Shown here piece by piece: positions 40,611 to 49,132 of a stretch of DNA of 64,000 bases (position 1 is its first letter; each line of letters starts with the position of its first letter). A program made the position numbers and the translations under genes. The DNA is from JBDHHQ01 sp039586035. Lineage in GTDB: Bacteria > Gemmatimonadota > Gemmatimonadetes > Longimicrobiales > Gaopeijiaceae. A model generated the notes under the pieces. It was not told the DNA's origin and made no database searches. It saw nothing but the letters and a program-made list of their open reading frames with translations. The DNA is taken from assembly GCA_039586035.1 (NCBI GenBank), contig JBDHLD010000010.1:1-64000 (forward strand), in the 5' to 3' direction.

Positions 40611-42272
40611 ATGGTAGTTCGCGCGGCAGTGGCGGTGATCGCGGCTACGGCCGTGTTGGCCACGCCGGGCATCGGCGTTGCGCAACAGGGCGGTGGCCAA
40701 TCGTGGGACGGATACGAGCTCGAGGCCCGCATCTGGTTGGACCGTGGCTCGGAGCCGGTGCTCCAGCGGGGTGAGCGGGTTCGGGTGTACTACAGGGTCT
40801 CCGAGGACGCCAACGTCGCCATCTTCCACATCGACACGGACGGCACCGTCCGGCTGGTCGTACCCAGGTCCCCTCGCGAGAACCAGATCGTCAACGGCGC
40901 ACGGGACTACCGGGTGCTGTTCCCCGAAACGTCCTACTGGTTCGTCGACGACTACGCCGGCATCGGCTACTTCTTCCTCGTGGCCTCCCCCCGTCCCCTG
41001 GACCTTTCGCTCTTCAACTACTCGTTCTACGACGGTGGATGGGATCTGAGCCAGGTGGGCCGGCAGGTCTACACCGATCCATACGAGGCCATCGACGACT
41101 ACGTGGCCGCCCTGATCCCCGACTGGGAGACGGCCGCCTACGGCCTCGACTTCACCAGCTACCACGTGGGTGAGCATCAGACCTACCCCCGGTTCCTCTG
41201 CTACGATTGTCACGGCTTCACGCCGTTCTCCGCATGGAACCCCTACTACTACGCGTGCACGAGCTTTCGCGTCGTGGTCTACAACGACCCCTTCTACTAC
41301 CCGGCCTATCGCTACGGGGGAGGGGCGGTCGTGTATCCGGCCCGCGGACATCAACCGCGGTTCGTGTTCAAGGAGCGGGCTCAGGGAGAGTCCGGTACGC
41401 CCCTGGTGACCACGCGCGCGGAGGCCACCGGCATCGACCGGGCTACGCGCCGCCGAACACCGGCCGCCGGGTCCTCGACCGAGGTGCCTTCCGTGGAACG
41501 GACCCCCGGTGCCACGCAGGGGCGCGCACCGGGCGTGACGCGAATTCCCACTCGATCGGGGGAGCCGGATTTCGCCCGACCCGGAGAGCGGGACGCGCCC
41601 ATCGTCGTGCCGTGGCCCGGACGGGCGACGCCTCCCGAGGCGAGCAGGCCTCCCGCTCGCGGCGGTGACGCGCGCGCAACGCCCACGACCCGACGGACCC
41701 CGCCGCCCAGCGGGACGACGGGGCGAGGGGCCGGAGCCAGCTCCCGACCCGTGCTCCAGCGACGGCCTCCCCCTCAGCGGGAGCGGCCCTCGAGCCAGCT
41801 GAATCCACCCCGCGGTGGCCAGGACGGACCGGCCTCCGTTCGTCCGACGGGCGGCGCGGGCAACCCACCGGGCGCGATCCGTCGGCCTGCCACCGGCAAG
41901 GGCAAGGGGGGAGCGGCCCCCGCTCGCCCCCCGAATCGCGGGGGGGTAGGCGCTGCCCCGACCCGGCCACCGACCGCGGGATCGGCCCGGCCGGGACGCC
42001 CGAACACGAGCCGTGGCGTGACCCGCTCTCCGCCGGCCGGTGGGTCCGTACGTCCGAGCCCCGCGCGCCCGCCCACTGGCGGATCGGCGCGCCCGACGCC
42101 GTCCCGCCCGTCGGGTGGGTCGGCACGTCCGGCGCGCTCCCGTCCCCCCAACGGCGGATCCGCCCGCCCGGCACCGTCCCGGCCGCCCACCGCAGCACAG
42201 CCGGCCCCGAGCCCCTCGCGGAGCGGAGGCGCCGTCCGCCGCTCCCCAACCCGGCGGCCCGTCTCGACCTAG
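40611..42272 (+). CDS. Secreted DUF4384 protein with a repetitive Arg/Pro/Gly tail
   Basis: 553 residues. A signal peptide (AVAVIAATAVLATPGIGVAQ) leads to a DUF4384-like domain (about 30-135: LEARIWLDRGSEPVLQRGE, VRVYYRVSEDANVAIFHID, the closing GIGYFFLVASP). A Tyr/Phe-rich region with two CxxC-like Cys (FLCYDCHGF) follows. From about residue 265 to the end the protein is low-complexity, strongly basic and rich in Pro, Gly, Arg, Ser and Thr. The start is decided by GGAGG at 40600-40604: it abuts the ATG at 40605, but leaves a proper 6-base gap to the ATG at 40611. The function is unknown; the tail could bind an anionic surface polymer. Confidence 0.75.
   Translation: MVVRAAVAVIAATAVLATPGIGVAQQGGGQSWDGYELEARIWLDRGSEPVLQRGERVRVYYRVSEDANVAIFHIDTDGTVRLVVPRSPRENQIVNGARDYRVLFPETSYWFVDDYAGIGYFFLVASPRPLDLSLFNYSFYDGGWDLSQVGRQVYTDPYEAIDDYVAALIPDWETAAYGLDFTSYHVGEHQTYPRFLCYDCHGFTPFSAWNPYYYACTSFRVVVYNDPFYYPAYRYGGGAVVYPARGHQPRFVFKERAQGESGTPLVTTRAEATGIDRATRRRTPAAGSSTEVPSVERTPGATQGRAPGVTRIPTRSGEPDFARPGERDAPIVVPWPGRATPPEASRPPARGGDARATPTTRRTPPPSGTTGRGAGASSRPVLQRRPPPQRERPSSQLNPPRGGQDGPASVRPTGGAGNPPGAIRRPATGKGKGGAAPARPPNRGGVGAAPTRPPTAGSARPGRPNTSRGVTRSPPAGGSVRPSPARPPTGGSARPTPSRPSGGSARPARSRPPNGGSARPAPSRPPTAAQPAPSPSRSGGAVRRSPTRRPVST
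42039..42191 (+). repeat. Imperfect GGSARPxPxRPP-coding repeats
   Basis: About four copies of a 12- to 14-residue unit of the form GGSxRPxPxRPPx occur within the tail of the DUF4384 protein (from about residue 477). They are similar at the DNA level too. Such units expand and shrink by slippage or unequal exchange. Confidence 0.7.
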
Positions 42273-42376
42273 CGTGGTGCTCGGCCGCGCAAGGGGGCCT
42301 CGCGGTCGGCAGCAGGGGTCGGTCGCAGCCCGAGAGGCCGAACGCGAGCAGCCCCCGTGGCCGAGCAGAGCGTCGA

Positions 42377-42404
42377 TTGAACCCCCTTTCCGGGACGATT
42401 ATCT
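42377..42404 (+). promoter_or_regulatory. Candidate promoter for the lepA operon
   Basis: TTGAAC at 42377-42382 and TTATCT at 42399-42404, 16 bases apart, stand in the 273-base gap between the DUF4384 gene and lepA. The region is locally AT-rich compared with its surroundings. I see nothing else in the gap. Confidence 0.52.
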
Positions 42405-42545
42405 TCAAAGGTTCTCCGCCCCAGGCCGGCCCCGACCGATCCTCTCCGCGAGCGAGGCGCACGAGCGTCCCGCACGGACCGGATGGTCCGACGCGGCCCT
42501 GCCGGGGCGCAGGTGATCGCTTCCCGCCACCAGCGCCGAGCTCCC

Positions 42546-44345
42546 GTGCAGATCGAGCAGATCCGTAACTTCTGCATCATCGCCCACATCGATCATGGCA
42601 AGTCCACGCTGGCCGACCGCCTTCTGGAGGCGACGTCCACTCTGGACAGCCGACAGATGCGCGAGCAGGTGCTCGACTCCAACGAGCTCGAGCGGGAGCG
42701 GGGCATCACGATCAAGCTCCACGCGGTCCGGATGGACTACCGGGCCGCCGACGGTCGAGAATACGAGCTCAATCTGATCGACACTCCGGGGCACGTGGAC
42801 TTCACCTACGAAGTCTCCCGGTCTCTCGCGGCGTGTGAAGGGGCGATCCTGGTCGTCGACGCGAGCCAGGGCGTGCAGGCGCAGACGCTATCGAACCTGT
42901 TCCTGGCGCTCGAGGCCGATCTCGAGATCATTCCGGTCGTCAACAAGATCGACCTCCCTGGCGCCGAGCCCGAGCGCCGCCGAGAAGAGATTGCCGACCT
43001 GCTGGGCGTGGAGTCCGATAGCGTCCTGCTGGTCAGCGCGAAGGAGGGCGTCGGCGTCGGCGAGGTGCTGGAAGCGGTGGTCCACCGTGTGCGACCGCCC
43101 ACCGGTGATCCGGATGGTCCGCTGCGAGCCTTGATCTTCGACTCGTACTACGACAAGTACCTGGGAGCGGTGCCGTCCATTCGCGTGGTCGACGGCGTCA
43201 TCGCTCCGGGGACGCCGGTGACGTTCGGTGCCGTGGACGCCCGTTACGAGGTCACGGAGGTGGGGTACATGCGCCTCGGCCGCGTATCCCAGCCGCAGCT
43301 GGGCCCGGGGGAGGTCGGGTACCTCGTGGCCGCCATCAAGGAAGTGGCCCATACCCGTGTGGGCGACACCGTCCTGGATGCCGACAATCGGGCGGCGCAG
43401 TTGCTTCCGGGCTACCAGGACGTCCGGTCGATGGTGTTCGCGGGGCTGTATCCGTCCGACGCGGACGACTATGAAGACCTTCGCGATGCCCTGGATCGCC
43501 TCCGGCTGAACGACGCGAGCCTCCACTTCGAGCCGGAGACATCCACCGCGTTGGGCTTCGGGTTCCGGTGTGGGTTCCTGGGTCTTCTGCACATGGAGAT
43601 CATCCAGGAGCGCCTGGAGCGGGAGTTCGGTGTCGACCTCATCACCACCGTTCCCAACGTGGAGTATCACGTCCACCTGACCAACGGCGAGGAGCTACGC
43701 GTAGAGAACCCCGCGCACCTCCCGCCCCCCGGCCGCATCGAGACCGTGTCCGAGCCCGTCGTGAGCGCCCGCATCCTCTGCCCGGCCGAGTACATCGGCA
43801 ACGTGCAGAAGCTGTGTCACGACCGGAGAGGCGTCTTTACGGGGATGCAGTACCTGGACACGCAGCGGGTCGAGCTCACCTACGAGCTTCCGCTGGCCGA
43901 GATCGTACTCGATTTCTACGACAAGCTGAAGGGCGGAACGCGGGGCTACGCGGGGCTGGACTACGAGTTCCTGGAATACCGCCCCGACGACCTGGTCAAG
44001 CTGGACGTCCTCGTCAACGGCGACCCGGTCGACGCGTTCAGCGTCATCATCCACCGGGAAGAGGCCTACGAGTACGGCCGGGACCTGGTGCGCCGGTTGA
44101 AGGACCTGATTCCGCGCCAGCAGTTCCAGGTGGCGCTACAGGCCGCCATCGGGTCTCAGGTGATCGCGCGGACCAACGTGAAGGCCGTACGCAAGGACGT
44201 GACCGCCAAGTGCTACGGGGGTGACATCACACGCAAGCGCAAGCTGCTGGAGAAGCAGCGGGAAGGGAAGCGGCGGATGAAGCAGGTCGGGTCCGTCGAG
44301 ATTCCCCAGGAGGCCTTCCTCGCCATGCTTCAGCTCGGCGACTGA
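42546..44345 (+). CDS. lepA: Elongation factor 4 (LepA)
   Basis: 599 residues from the GTG at 42546, the same length as E. coli LepA. This ribosome-associated GTPase back-translocates or remodels stalled ribosomes. GTPase motifs: AHIDHGKSTLADRL (P-loop), RGITIK, DTPGHVDF, NKIDLPGA and SAKEG. Domain II, the elongation-factor G-like folds and the LepA-specific C-terminus (KAVRKDVTAKCYGGDITRKRKLLEKQ) are complete. Earlier in-frame starts at 42483 (ATG) and 42513 (GTG) cannot be excluded; the chosen one begins where the family begins. It is the first gene of a tightly packed six-gene run. Confidence 0.95.
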   Translation: MQIEQIRNFCIIAHIDHGKSTLADRLLEATSTLDSRQMREQVLDSNELERERGITIKLHAVRMDYRAADGREYELNLIDTPGHVDFTYEVSRSLAACEGAILVVDASQGVQAQTLSNLFLALEADLEIIPVVNKIDLPGAEPERRREEIADLLGVESDSVLLVSAKEGVGVGEVLEAVVHRVRPPTGDPDGPLRALIFDSYYDKYLGAVPSIRVVDGVIAPGTPVTFGAVDARYEVTEVGYMRLGRVSQPQLGPGEVGYLVAAIKEVAHTRVGDTVLDADNRAAQLLPGYQDVRSMVFAGLYPSDADDYEDLRDALDRLRLNDASLHFEPETSTALGFGFRCGFLGLLHMEIIQERLEREFGVDLITTVPNVEYHVHLTNGEELRVENPAHLPPPGRIETVSEPVVSARILCPAEYIGNVQKLCHDRRGVFTGMQYLDTQRVELTYELPLAEIVLDFYDKLKGGTRGYAGLDYEFLEYRPDDLVKLDVLVNGDPVDAFSVIIHREEAYEYGRDLVRRLKDLIPRQQFQVALQAAIGSQVIARTNVKAVRKDVTAKCYGGDITRKRKLLEKQREGKRRMKQVGSVEIPQEAFLAMLQLGD

Positions 44346-44346
44346 C

Positions 44347-45486
44347 GTGGTCGGCGCCGAACGTGCGCGGTGGACCGGCGAGCCCGATGAGGCAGCGCCG
44401 GCAGCGGCAATGGGCCCGGACGGGTCGGGACCCCGTCGCATTCTCGTGGTGGGTCCGGCGTGGGTGGGCGACATGGTGATGGCCCAGACACTTTTCCGGG
44501 TCCTCGCGCTGCGACATCCGAAGGCCGAGATCGACGTCATCGCCCCGGACTGGTCCCGCCCCCTGTTGGAGCGCATGCCCGAGGTCAACCAGGCCCTCGT
44601 GCTCCCCGCAGGCCACGGACAGCTCGCCCTCGGGGCTCGCTGGCGCATCGGGCGCGCGCTTCGAGCCCGAAAGTACGACTGGGCCATCGTGGTGAAGCGG
44701 ACGTTCAAGTCGGCCCTGATCCCGGCGATCGCCCGGATTCCCCGTCGGACCGGTACGCTGGGGGAAGCCCGTTTCGGCCTCCTGAACGACCTTCGCAAGG
44801 TGGAGGCCGAGACGCACCCACTGAACCACCGGCGCTATGTGGCGTTGGCGCTGAACGAGGGTGAGGAGCTCGCGGACGCCGTGCTTCCGCCTCCGGCCCT
44901 TCGGGTGGATCCGGCCAACCGAAACCGATTGGTGGCGAGGCTGGGACTGGACCCCGAAGCCGCACCGGTAGGGTTGGCACCGGGCGCGAAGTACGGACCT
45001 GCAAAGCGTTGGCCAGAAACGTATTGGATCGAGTTGTCCAAAGCTCTGGTAGAGATGGGGAGGCCGGTATGGATCTTCGGAGCCGATGACGAGCGCGGGG
45101 CAGGCGAGCGCATCGAGCAAGCCGTCGGTCCCGGGGTGACCAATCTGGCCGGGAGCACGAGCCTGGTCGACGCGGTGGATCTGGCTTCACTATGTGGTTG
45201 CGTGGTTTCCAACGACTCGGGCCTCATGCACCTGGCCGCCGCTGCAGGCACGCACACTGTCGCCCTCTTCGGCTCCACGTCTCCCCGGAACACGCCGCCC
45301 CTGACGGACCGGCGCACGATTCTCTGGCGCGAGCTATCGTGCAGCCCGTGCTTCGCCCGGGAATGTCCGCTGGGGCACTACGACTGTCTCCAGGGGATCA
45401 GGCCAGCGACGGTCCTCGACGCCTGTGTCGCGGCGCTGGCAGCGCGAAGGCTCACGACCGAACGGACCGGGGAGGATCGAAGGTGA
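44347..45486 (+). CDS. waaF: ADP-heptose:LPS heptosyltransferase II-like (GT9)
   Basis: 379 residues, glycosyltransferase family 9. It opens RILVVGPAWVGDMVMAQTLFR, the WaaF signature, and has RTGTLGEARFGLLND, the nucleotide-sugar block GLAPGAKYGPAKRWPE and SNDSGLMHLAAAAGTHTVALFGSTSP near the C-terminus. A four-Cys stretch (CSPCFARECPLGHYDC) near the end is also WaaF-typical. It adds heptose to the LPS inner core. The GTG at 44347 starts 1 base after lepA; an ATG at 44410 is equally possible and closer to the conserved start. The ROK gene overlaps its stop (GTGA). Confidence 0.9.
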   Translation: MVGAERARWTGEPDEAAPAAAMGPDGSGPRRILVVGPAWVGDMVMAQTLFRVLALRHPKAEIDVIAPDWSRPLLERMPEVNQALVLPAGHGQLALGARWRIGRALRARKYDWAIVVKRTFKSALIPAIARIPRRTGTLGEARFGLLNDLRKVEAETHPLNHRRYVALALNEGEELADAVLPPPALRVDPANRNRLVARLGLDPEAAPVGLAPGAKYGPAKRWPETYWIELSKALVEMGRPVWIFGADDERGAGERIEQAVGPGVTNLAGSTSLVDAVDLASLCGCVVSNDSGLMHLAAAAGTHTVALFGSTSPRNTPPLTDRRTILWRELSCSPCFARECPLGHYDCLQGIRPATVLDACVAALAARRLTTERTGEDRR

Positions 45487-46478
45487 ACGACCCGAGACGC
45501 TGGATCGTCGGCGTGGACGTCGGCGGCACGAACATCAAGGTGGGTGTCATGCCCATGCGAGGCGGGCTTCCGGTGGGCGTGCGCACCCTGCCGACCGAGG
45601 CGCCCCGCGGGGCTCAGTTCGTGGTCGACAGAATCGTCCGAATGATCGACGAAGCGACGAGCGAAGTGCTCGAGGAGCACGGCGACGGCAGGGACAGCCT
45701 GGCGGGCGTGGGGATCGGGTCGCCCGGCCCGCTGGACCGAGACTCGGGGGTCGTCCTGGATACGCCCAACCTCGGCTGGCGCAACTTTCCCCTCCGAGAT
45801 CTCATCAGCAACGAGGTGGGGCTGCCTGCCTGGCTGGACAACGACGCCAACTGCGCCACCTTCGGAGAATGGTGGATGGGAGCCGGGAAGGGCAGCCAGA
45901 GCCTGATCGGGGTGACGCTGGGCACCGGCATCGGCGGCGGCATCATCCTGGACGGTGAGCTCTTCCATGGAGCGAGTGACGCCGCCGGCGAGATCGGTCA
46001 CATGACGATCGACTTCACGGGGCGCAAGTGTAAGTGCGGGAACTACGGCTGCCTCGAGGCCTACGCGTCCGGTCCCAACATCGCCGCCCGGGCCGTCGAG
46101 GGCATCGAAGCGGGTGCCGAATCGACGCTCCTCCAGATCGTGGAAGGGCGACTGGACAGAATCACCGCGTCCACGGTGTACGAGGCGGTCGTGCAGGGCG
46201 ACCCCTACGCCAACGAAGTCATGGTGGAGACGGCCAAGATCCTGGGCGCGGGCGTGGCCAATCTCATCAACATCTTCAACCCACAGTGTGTGGTGATCGC
46301 GGGGGGCGTCACCCGGGCGGGCGACCACCTGTTCGTGCCGTTGCGGGCCGAGATTCGCCGCCGCGCGTTCAAGTCGGCCGCCGAGGCGTGTCAGGTGCTC
46401 CCAGCCGAGCTGCCGGAGACCGCCGGAATCATCGGGGCCGCCGGGCTCTTCAAGCAGCTCACCTTCGGCTCGGTGTGA
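45483..46478 (+). CDS. ROK-family sugar kinase (glucokinase type)
   Basis: 331 residues. The phosphate-1 motif IVGVDVGGTNIKVG is at 8-21, GVGIGSPGPLD follows, then DNDANCATFGEWWMGAG. The zinc-binding ROK signature CKCGNYGCLEAYASG and the EIGHM ahead of it are complete. No DNA-binding domain is fused, so it is a kinase rather than a NagC-like repressor. Glucose or another hexose is the likely substrate. The start is GTG within the stop of the heptosyltransferase gene, and the next gene overlaps in the same way, so all are co-translated. Confidence 0.92.
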   Translation: MNDPRRWIVGVDVGGTNIKVGVMPMRGGLPVGVRTLPTEAPRGAQFVVDRIVRMIDEATSEVLEEHGDGRDSLAGVGIGSPGPLDRDSGVVLDTPNLGWRNFPLRDLISNEVGLPAWLDNDANCATFGEWWMGAGKGSQSLIGVTLGTGIGGGIILDGELFHGASDAAGEIGHMTIDFTGRKCKCGNYGCLEAYASGPNIAARAVEGIEAGAESTLLQIVEGRLDRITASTVYEAVVQGDPYANEVMVETAKILGAGVANLINIFNPQCVVIAGGVTRAGDHLFVPLRAEIRRRAFKSAAEACQVLPAELPETAGIIGAAGLFKQLTFGSV

Positions 46479-47503
46479 TCGTGGCTCCGGACGGGCCATC
46501 CAGCCCCCAGGCGCAGCGGCGCCGCTTGGGCGTCGTGGGCACCCTGGTCTGGGACCGGATCCATCCCAGGGACCCGGCCCGGGGCCCCGTGGAGGAGTGG
46601 GGAGGCATCTCCTACGCCCTCCAGGCGCTGGTGGCCACCCTCGACGCGTCGTGGACGGTCGTCCCGATCATGAAAGTGGGGCGAGACCTCTCCGAACAAG
46701 CGCTTCGGCTTCTCCGAGGGATTCCCCGCGTGGACCCGGGACCGGGCGTGCGCGTTGTGCCCGAGCCGAACAACCGGGTCGAGCTGCGCTACGTCGACGA
46801 AGGACGGCGCACGGAGCGTCTGAGCGGCGGCGTGCCCGCCTGGGTGTGGCCGGAGCTCGCCCCGCTGATACGGCAATGCGACGCCCTGTACGTGAACTTC
46901 ATCTCGGGATTCGAGATGGAGCTCGACACGGCGATGGCACTGAGATCGGGTTTCGGGGGGCCCATGTACGCGGACCTGCACTCCCTGTTCCTGGGCATCG
47001 GGAGCCAGGGCGACCGCTACCCCCGGGAGCTCCCGGGATGGCAGGCTTGGCTCGGCTGCTTCGACGCGGTCCAGATGAACGAGGACGAGTTCGAGCTGTT
47101 GGGAAAAGCGTGGGGCGATCCCTGGCACCTGGCCGCGGGAGCGGTGAGCCCTCAGCTGAAGCTGATCACGGTCACGCTGGGTCCGAAAGGGGCTGCCTAC
47201 GTGGCGGGGCCGCACTTCGACGACGACCCCCTGAAGTGGCCCTCCACCCGCGGCCGAATGGCCGCGGGTGGTGCTACGCGCAGCCGCCGGATCCCACTCC
47301 TCGACCCACCCCGCCACGGTGACCCCACGGGGTGTGGCGACGTGTGGGGCGCCACGCTGTTCGCGCGCCTGCTGTCGGGCGTTGCGCTCGATGAGGCGAT
47401 GGCGGCCGCCAACGGCATGGCGGCCCGTAACGTGGAGCACCGCGGCGCCCGTGGCCTCCATCACCATCTCCGTGGTCGCCTGGCGGTGGGGGACGATCGA
47501 TGA
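46475..47503 (+). CDS. PfkB-family carbohydrate kinase
   Basis: 342 residues. The ribokinase/PfkB fold opens at LGVVGTLVWDRI. The C-terminal signature HGDPTGCGDVWGATLFARLL (about 281-300) contains the anion hole and the catalytic Asp. The N-terminal lid is unusual: the second family signature is weak, and an insert of about 30 residues with an Arg-rich loop lies near 250-280. The substrate is not clear; sugar, nucleoside or heptose-phosphate are all possible given the LPS gene nearby. The start is GTG overlapping the ROK stop, and the STAS/ATPase gene overlaps its own stop by 4 bases. Confidence 0.85.
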   Translation: MIVAPDGPSSPQAQRRRLGVVGTLVWDRIHPRDPARGPVEEWGGISYALQALVATLDASWTVVPIMKVGRDLSEQALRLLRGIPRVDPGPGVRVVPEPNNRVELRYVDEGRRTERLSGGVPAWVWPELAPLIRQCDALYVNFISGFEMELDTAMALRSGFGGPMYADLHSLFLGIGSQGDRYPRELPGWQAWLGCFDAVQMNEDEFELLGKAWGDPWHLAAGAVSPQLKLITVTLGPKGAAYVAGPHFDDDPLKWPSTRGRMAAGGATRSRRIPLLDPPRHGDPTGCGDVWGATLFARLLSGVALDEAMAAANGMAARNVEHRGARGLHHHLRGRLAVGDDR

Positions 47504-48393
47504 ACGTCGTCGACGTCCCCGCCTCATTGGACGCCGGGAGCTTCGACCAGCTGGTGGCCGAGGTCGATCAGGCGCACGAGGGCAAGGTGCTGTTCGACGC
47601 GAGACACCTGCGGTGGGTCGATCCGTACGGCATGGTGGGACTGCTGGCGGCGGGCCGTGTGGTTCGGGACCGGACCGGCGTACCCTCCAGGATGCAGCTC
47701 TCGGAAGGCTCGGACACGGTGAGCTATCTGAGCCGCATGGGCTTCTTCAGCGAGGCCGAAGATCTCTTCGAGCTGGACGTCCGCGTTCCACGGCGAACCG
47801 GGCGGGATTCGGACGTGTTGCTCGAGATCACGCCGATCGCGACCAATTCCGACGTCCATGCCGTAGTCGACCGGGTCCAGACGCGTGCAGGGACCATTCT
47901 GTCAAAGATCCTCGGCTATCCGCCGTCGGCGGTGGTGCAGTTCTCGGTGATCCTGTCGGAGGTCTGCCAGAACATCATCGAGCACGCCGAGGCCCCGGGC
48001 TGGGTAGCGGCTCAGACGTACAACTGGGCGCGCCGCCTCGGACGCCATGTGCTGGTGATCGCGGTGACCGACCTCGGACGGGGCTTCCGCGGATCCTTGG
48101 CTGACGAGCATTCCGCTCGGTTCGGGGACCGATGGGCCGACGCGACCGCACTCGAGGCTGCCTTCATTCATGGGTTGACGCGGTTCCCCGACTCCGGAAG
48201 GGGACAGGGCATTCAGCAGATCCGAAAACAGGTGCGCCGCTGGGACGGTAGCATCTCGATCCGGAGTGGGACGGCCAGGATCGCGGACGTGCCCGACTGG
48301 GACGATGCGCCACCGCTCGCGGACGGGCTCGCTCCTTTCCCGGGCGCCCAGATCAACATCGTGCTCCCGGCCCGGGCTCCCGAGAATGAATAG
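47500..48393 (+). CDS. STAS domain fused to a GHKL (anti-sigma-type) ATPase
   Basis: 297 residues, cytoplasmic. Residues 1-95 look like a STAS domain: KVLFDARHLRWVDPYGMVGLL aligns with the usual D-x-S-x-V-x-x-x-D-S-S-G-L strand, but the phosphorylatable Ser is replaced by Pro (DPYG). Residues about 110-295 are a GHKL ATPase: N box EVCQNIIEHAE (about 153-163), G1 DLGRGFRG (191-198), G2 GRGQGIQQI (about 233-241). This is the layout of SpoIIAB/RsbW-like serine kinases fused to an antagonist-like domain. No sigma factor or PP2C gene is beside it. It is followed, with an 8-base overlap, by another STAS-like gene. Confidence 0.82.
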   Translation: MNVVDVPASLDAGSFDQLVAEVDQAHEGKVLFDARHLRWVDPYGMVGLLAAGRVVRDRTGVPSRMQLSEGSDTVSYLSRMGFFSEAEDLFELDVRVPRRTGRDSDVLLEITPIATNSDVHAVVDRVQTRAGTILSKILGYPPSAVVQFSVILSEVCQNIIEHAEAPGWVAAQTYNWARRLGRHVLVIAVTDLGRGFRGSLADEHSARFGDRWADATALEAAFIHGLTRFPDSGRGQGIQQIRKQVRRWDGSISIRSGTARIADVPDWDDAPPLADGLAPFPGAQINIVLPARAPENE

Positions 48394-48970
48394 CCGGCGG
48401 ATCGACCCGCTGGCCATCGACGTGGCCGGTCTGGTGCAGCGGAGCGTCGCTTCGCTGTACTCGAGCCTGGTGACTCGACCCACCGGTCGGGCCGTGCGCT
48501 ACGCGATCGAGAGTCAACTGGCGGAAGCGTCCCAACCCGCCCTCTCCCTGATCGACCTCTCGGAGGTTTCGCTGCTGGACTTTTCGTGCGCCGACGAGGT
48601 CGTAGCCAAGCTCCTCATGCGCTACCTGGGCGACGATCGACCGGGTGAGGCCTTCTTCGTGGTCGCGGGCGTGCGGGACGCGCACCGCCATGCCATCGAG
48701 GTCGTAATGGAGCGGCACAGCCTGGCCGTCGTGGCGCGGGGCCAGCATGGCGGCTTCGAGCTGATCGGTCCCCGCTCGCTTGGCGAGGCCCGGGTCTGGG
48801 ATCTCCTGGAGAGCCGGGGCAGGATCGGCGATCACGAGCTTCGGCACGTACTTCCGGACGAAACCGACCGGGTCGCGTTGGGCCTGCTGGAGGCCCGGCG
48901 ACTCGTGTTTCGGCCGGGGGACGGGGAGCACGTACACGCGTTCAGCGCGGTGCTGCGGGACCTCGGCTGA
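48386..48970 (+). CDS. STAS-like (DUF4325-type) protein, likely partner of the ATPase
   Basis: 194 residues. LSLIDLSEVSLLDFSCADEVVAKLL at about 52-76 resembles the core strand and helix of STAS/DUF4325 proteins; a Ser (DFS) is retained one position from the usual site. The second half (about 125-194) is a separate small helical domain (ARVWDLLESRGRIGDHELRHVL and on) that could be a winged helix. No signal or membrane segment. The overlap with the preceding gene implies a near-equal supply of the two proteins. It is the last gene of the lepA run. The exact partner and output are unknown. Confidence 0.72.
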   Translation: MNSRRIDPLAIDVAGLVQRSVASLYSSLVTRPTGRAVRYAIESQLAEASQPALSLIDLSEVSLLDFSCADEVVAKLLMRYLGDDRPGEAFFVVAGVRDAHRHAIEVVMERHSLAVVARGQHGGFELIGPRSLGEARVWDLLESRGRIGDHELRHVLPDETDRVALGLLEARRLVFRPGDGEHVHAFSAVLRDLG

Positions 48971-49132
48971 GCCGGGTCGGTAGACGGGACTTCGGGGCAG
49001 TGGGGAGCGGGTCCGGGTGGGGACGGCGGTCCGTGGGCACGATTGCTGGCCGTCGCGGCTACATCTACCTTTCCCTACGTCGAGCGCGGCCACCCCGACC
49101 GCCGCCCCGCAACTCCCGCAGGCAGGTTCTGG

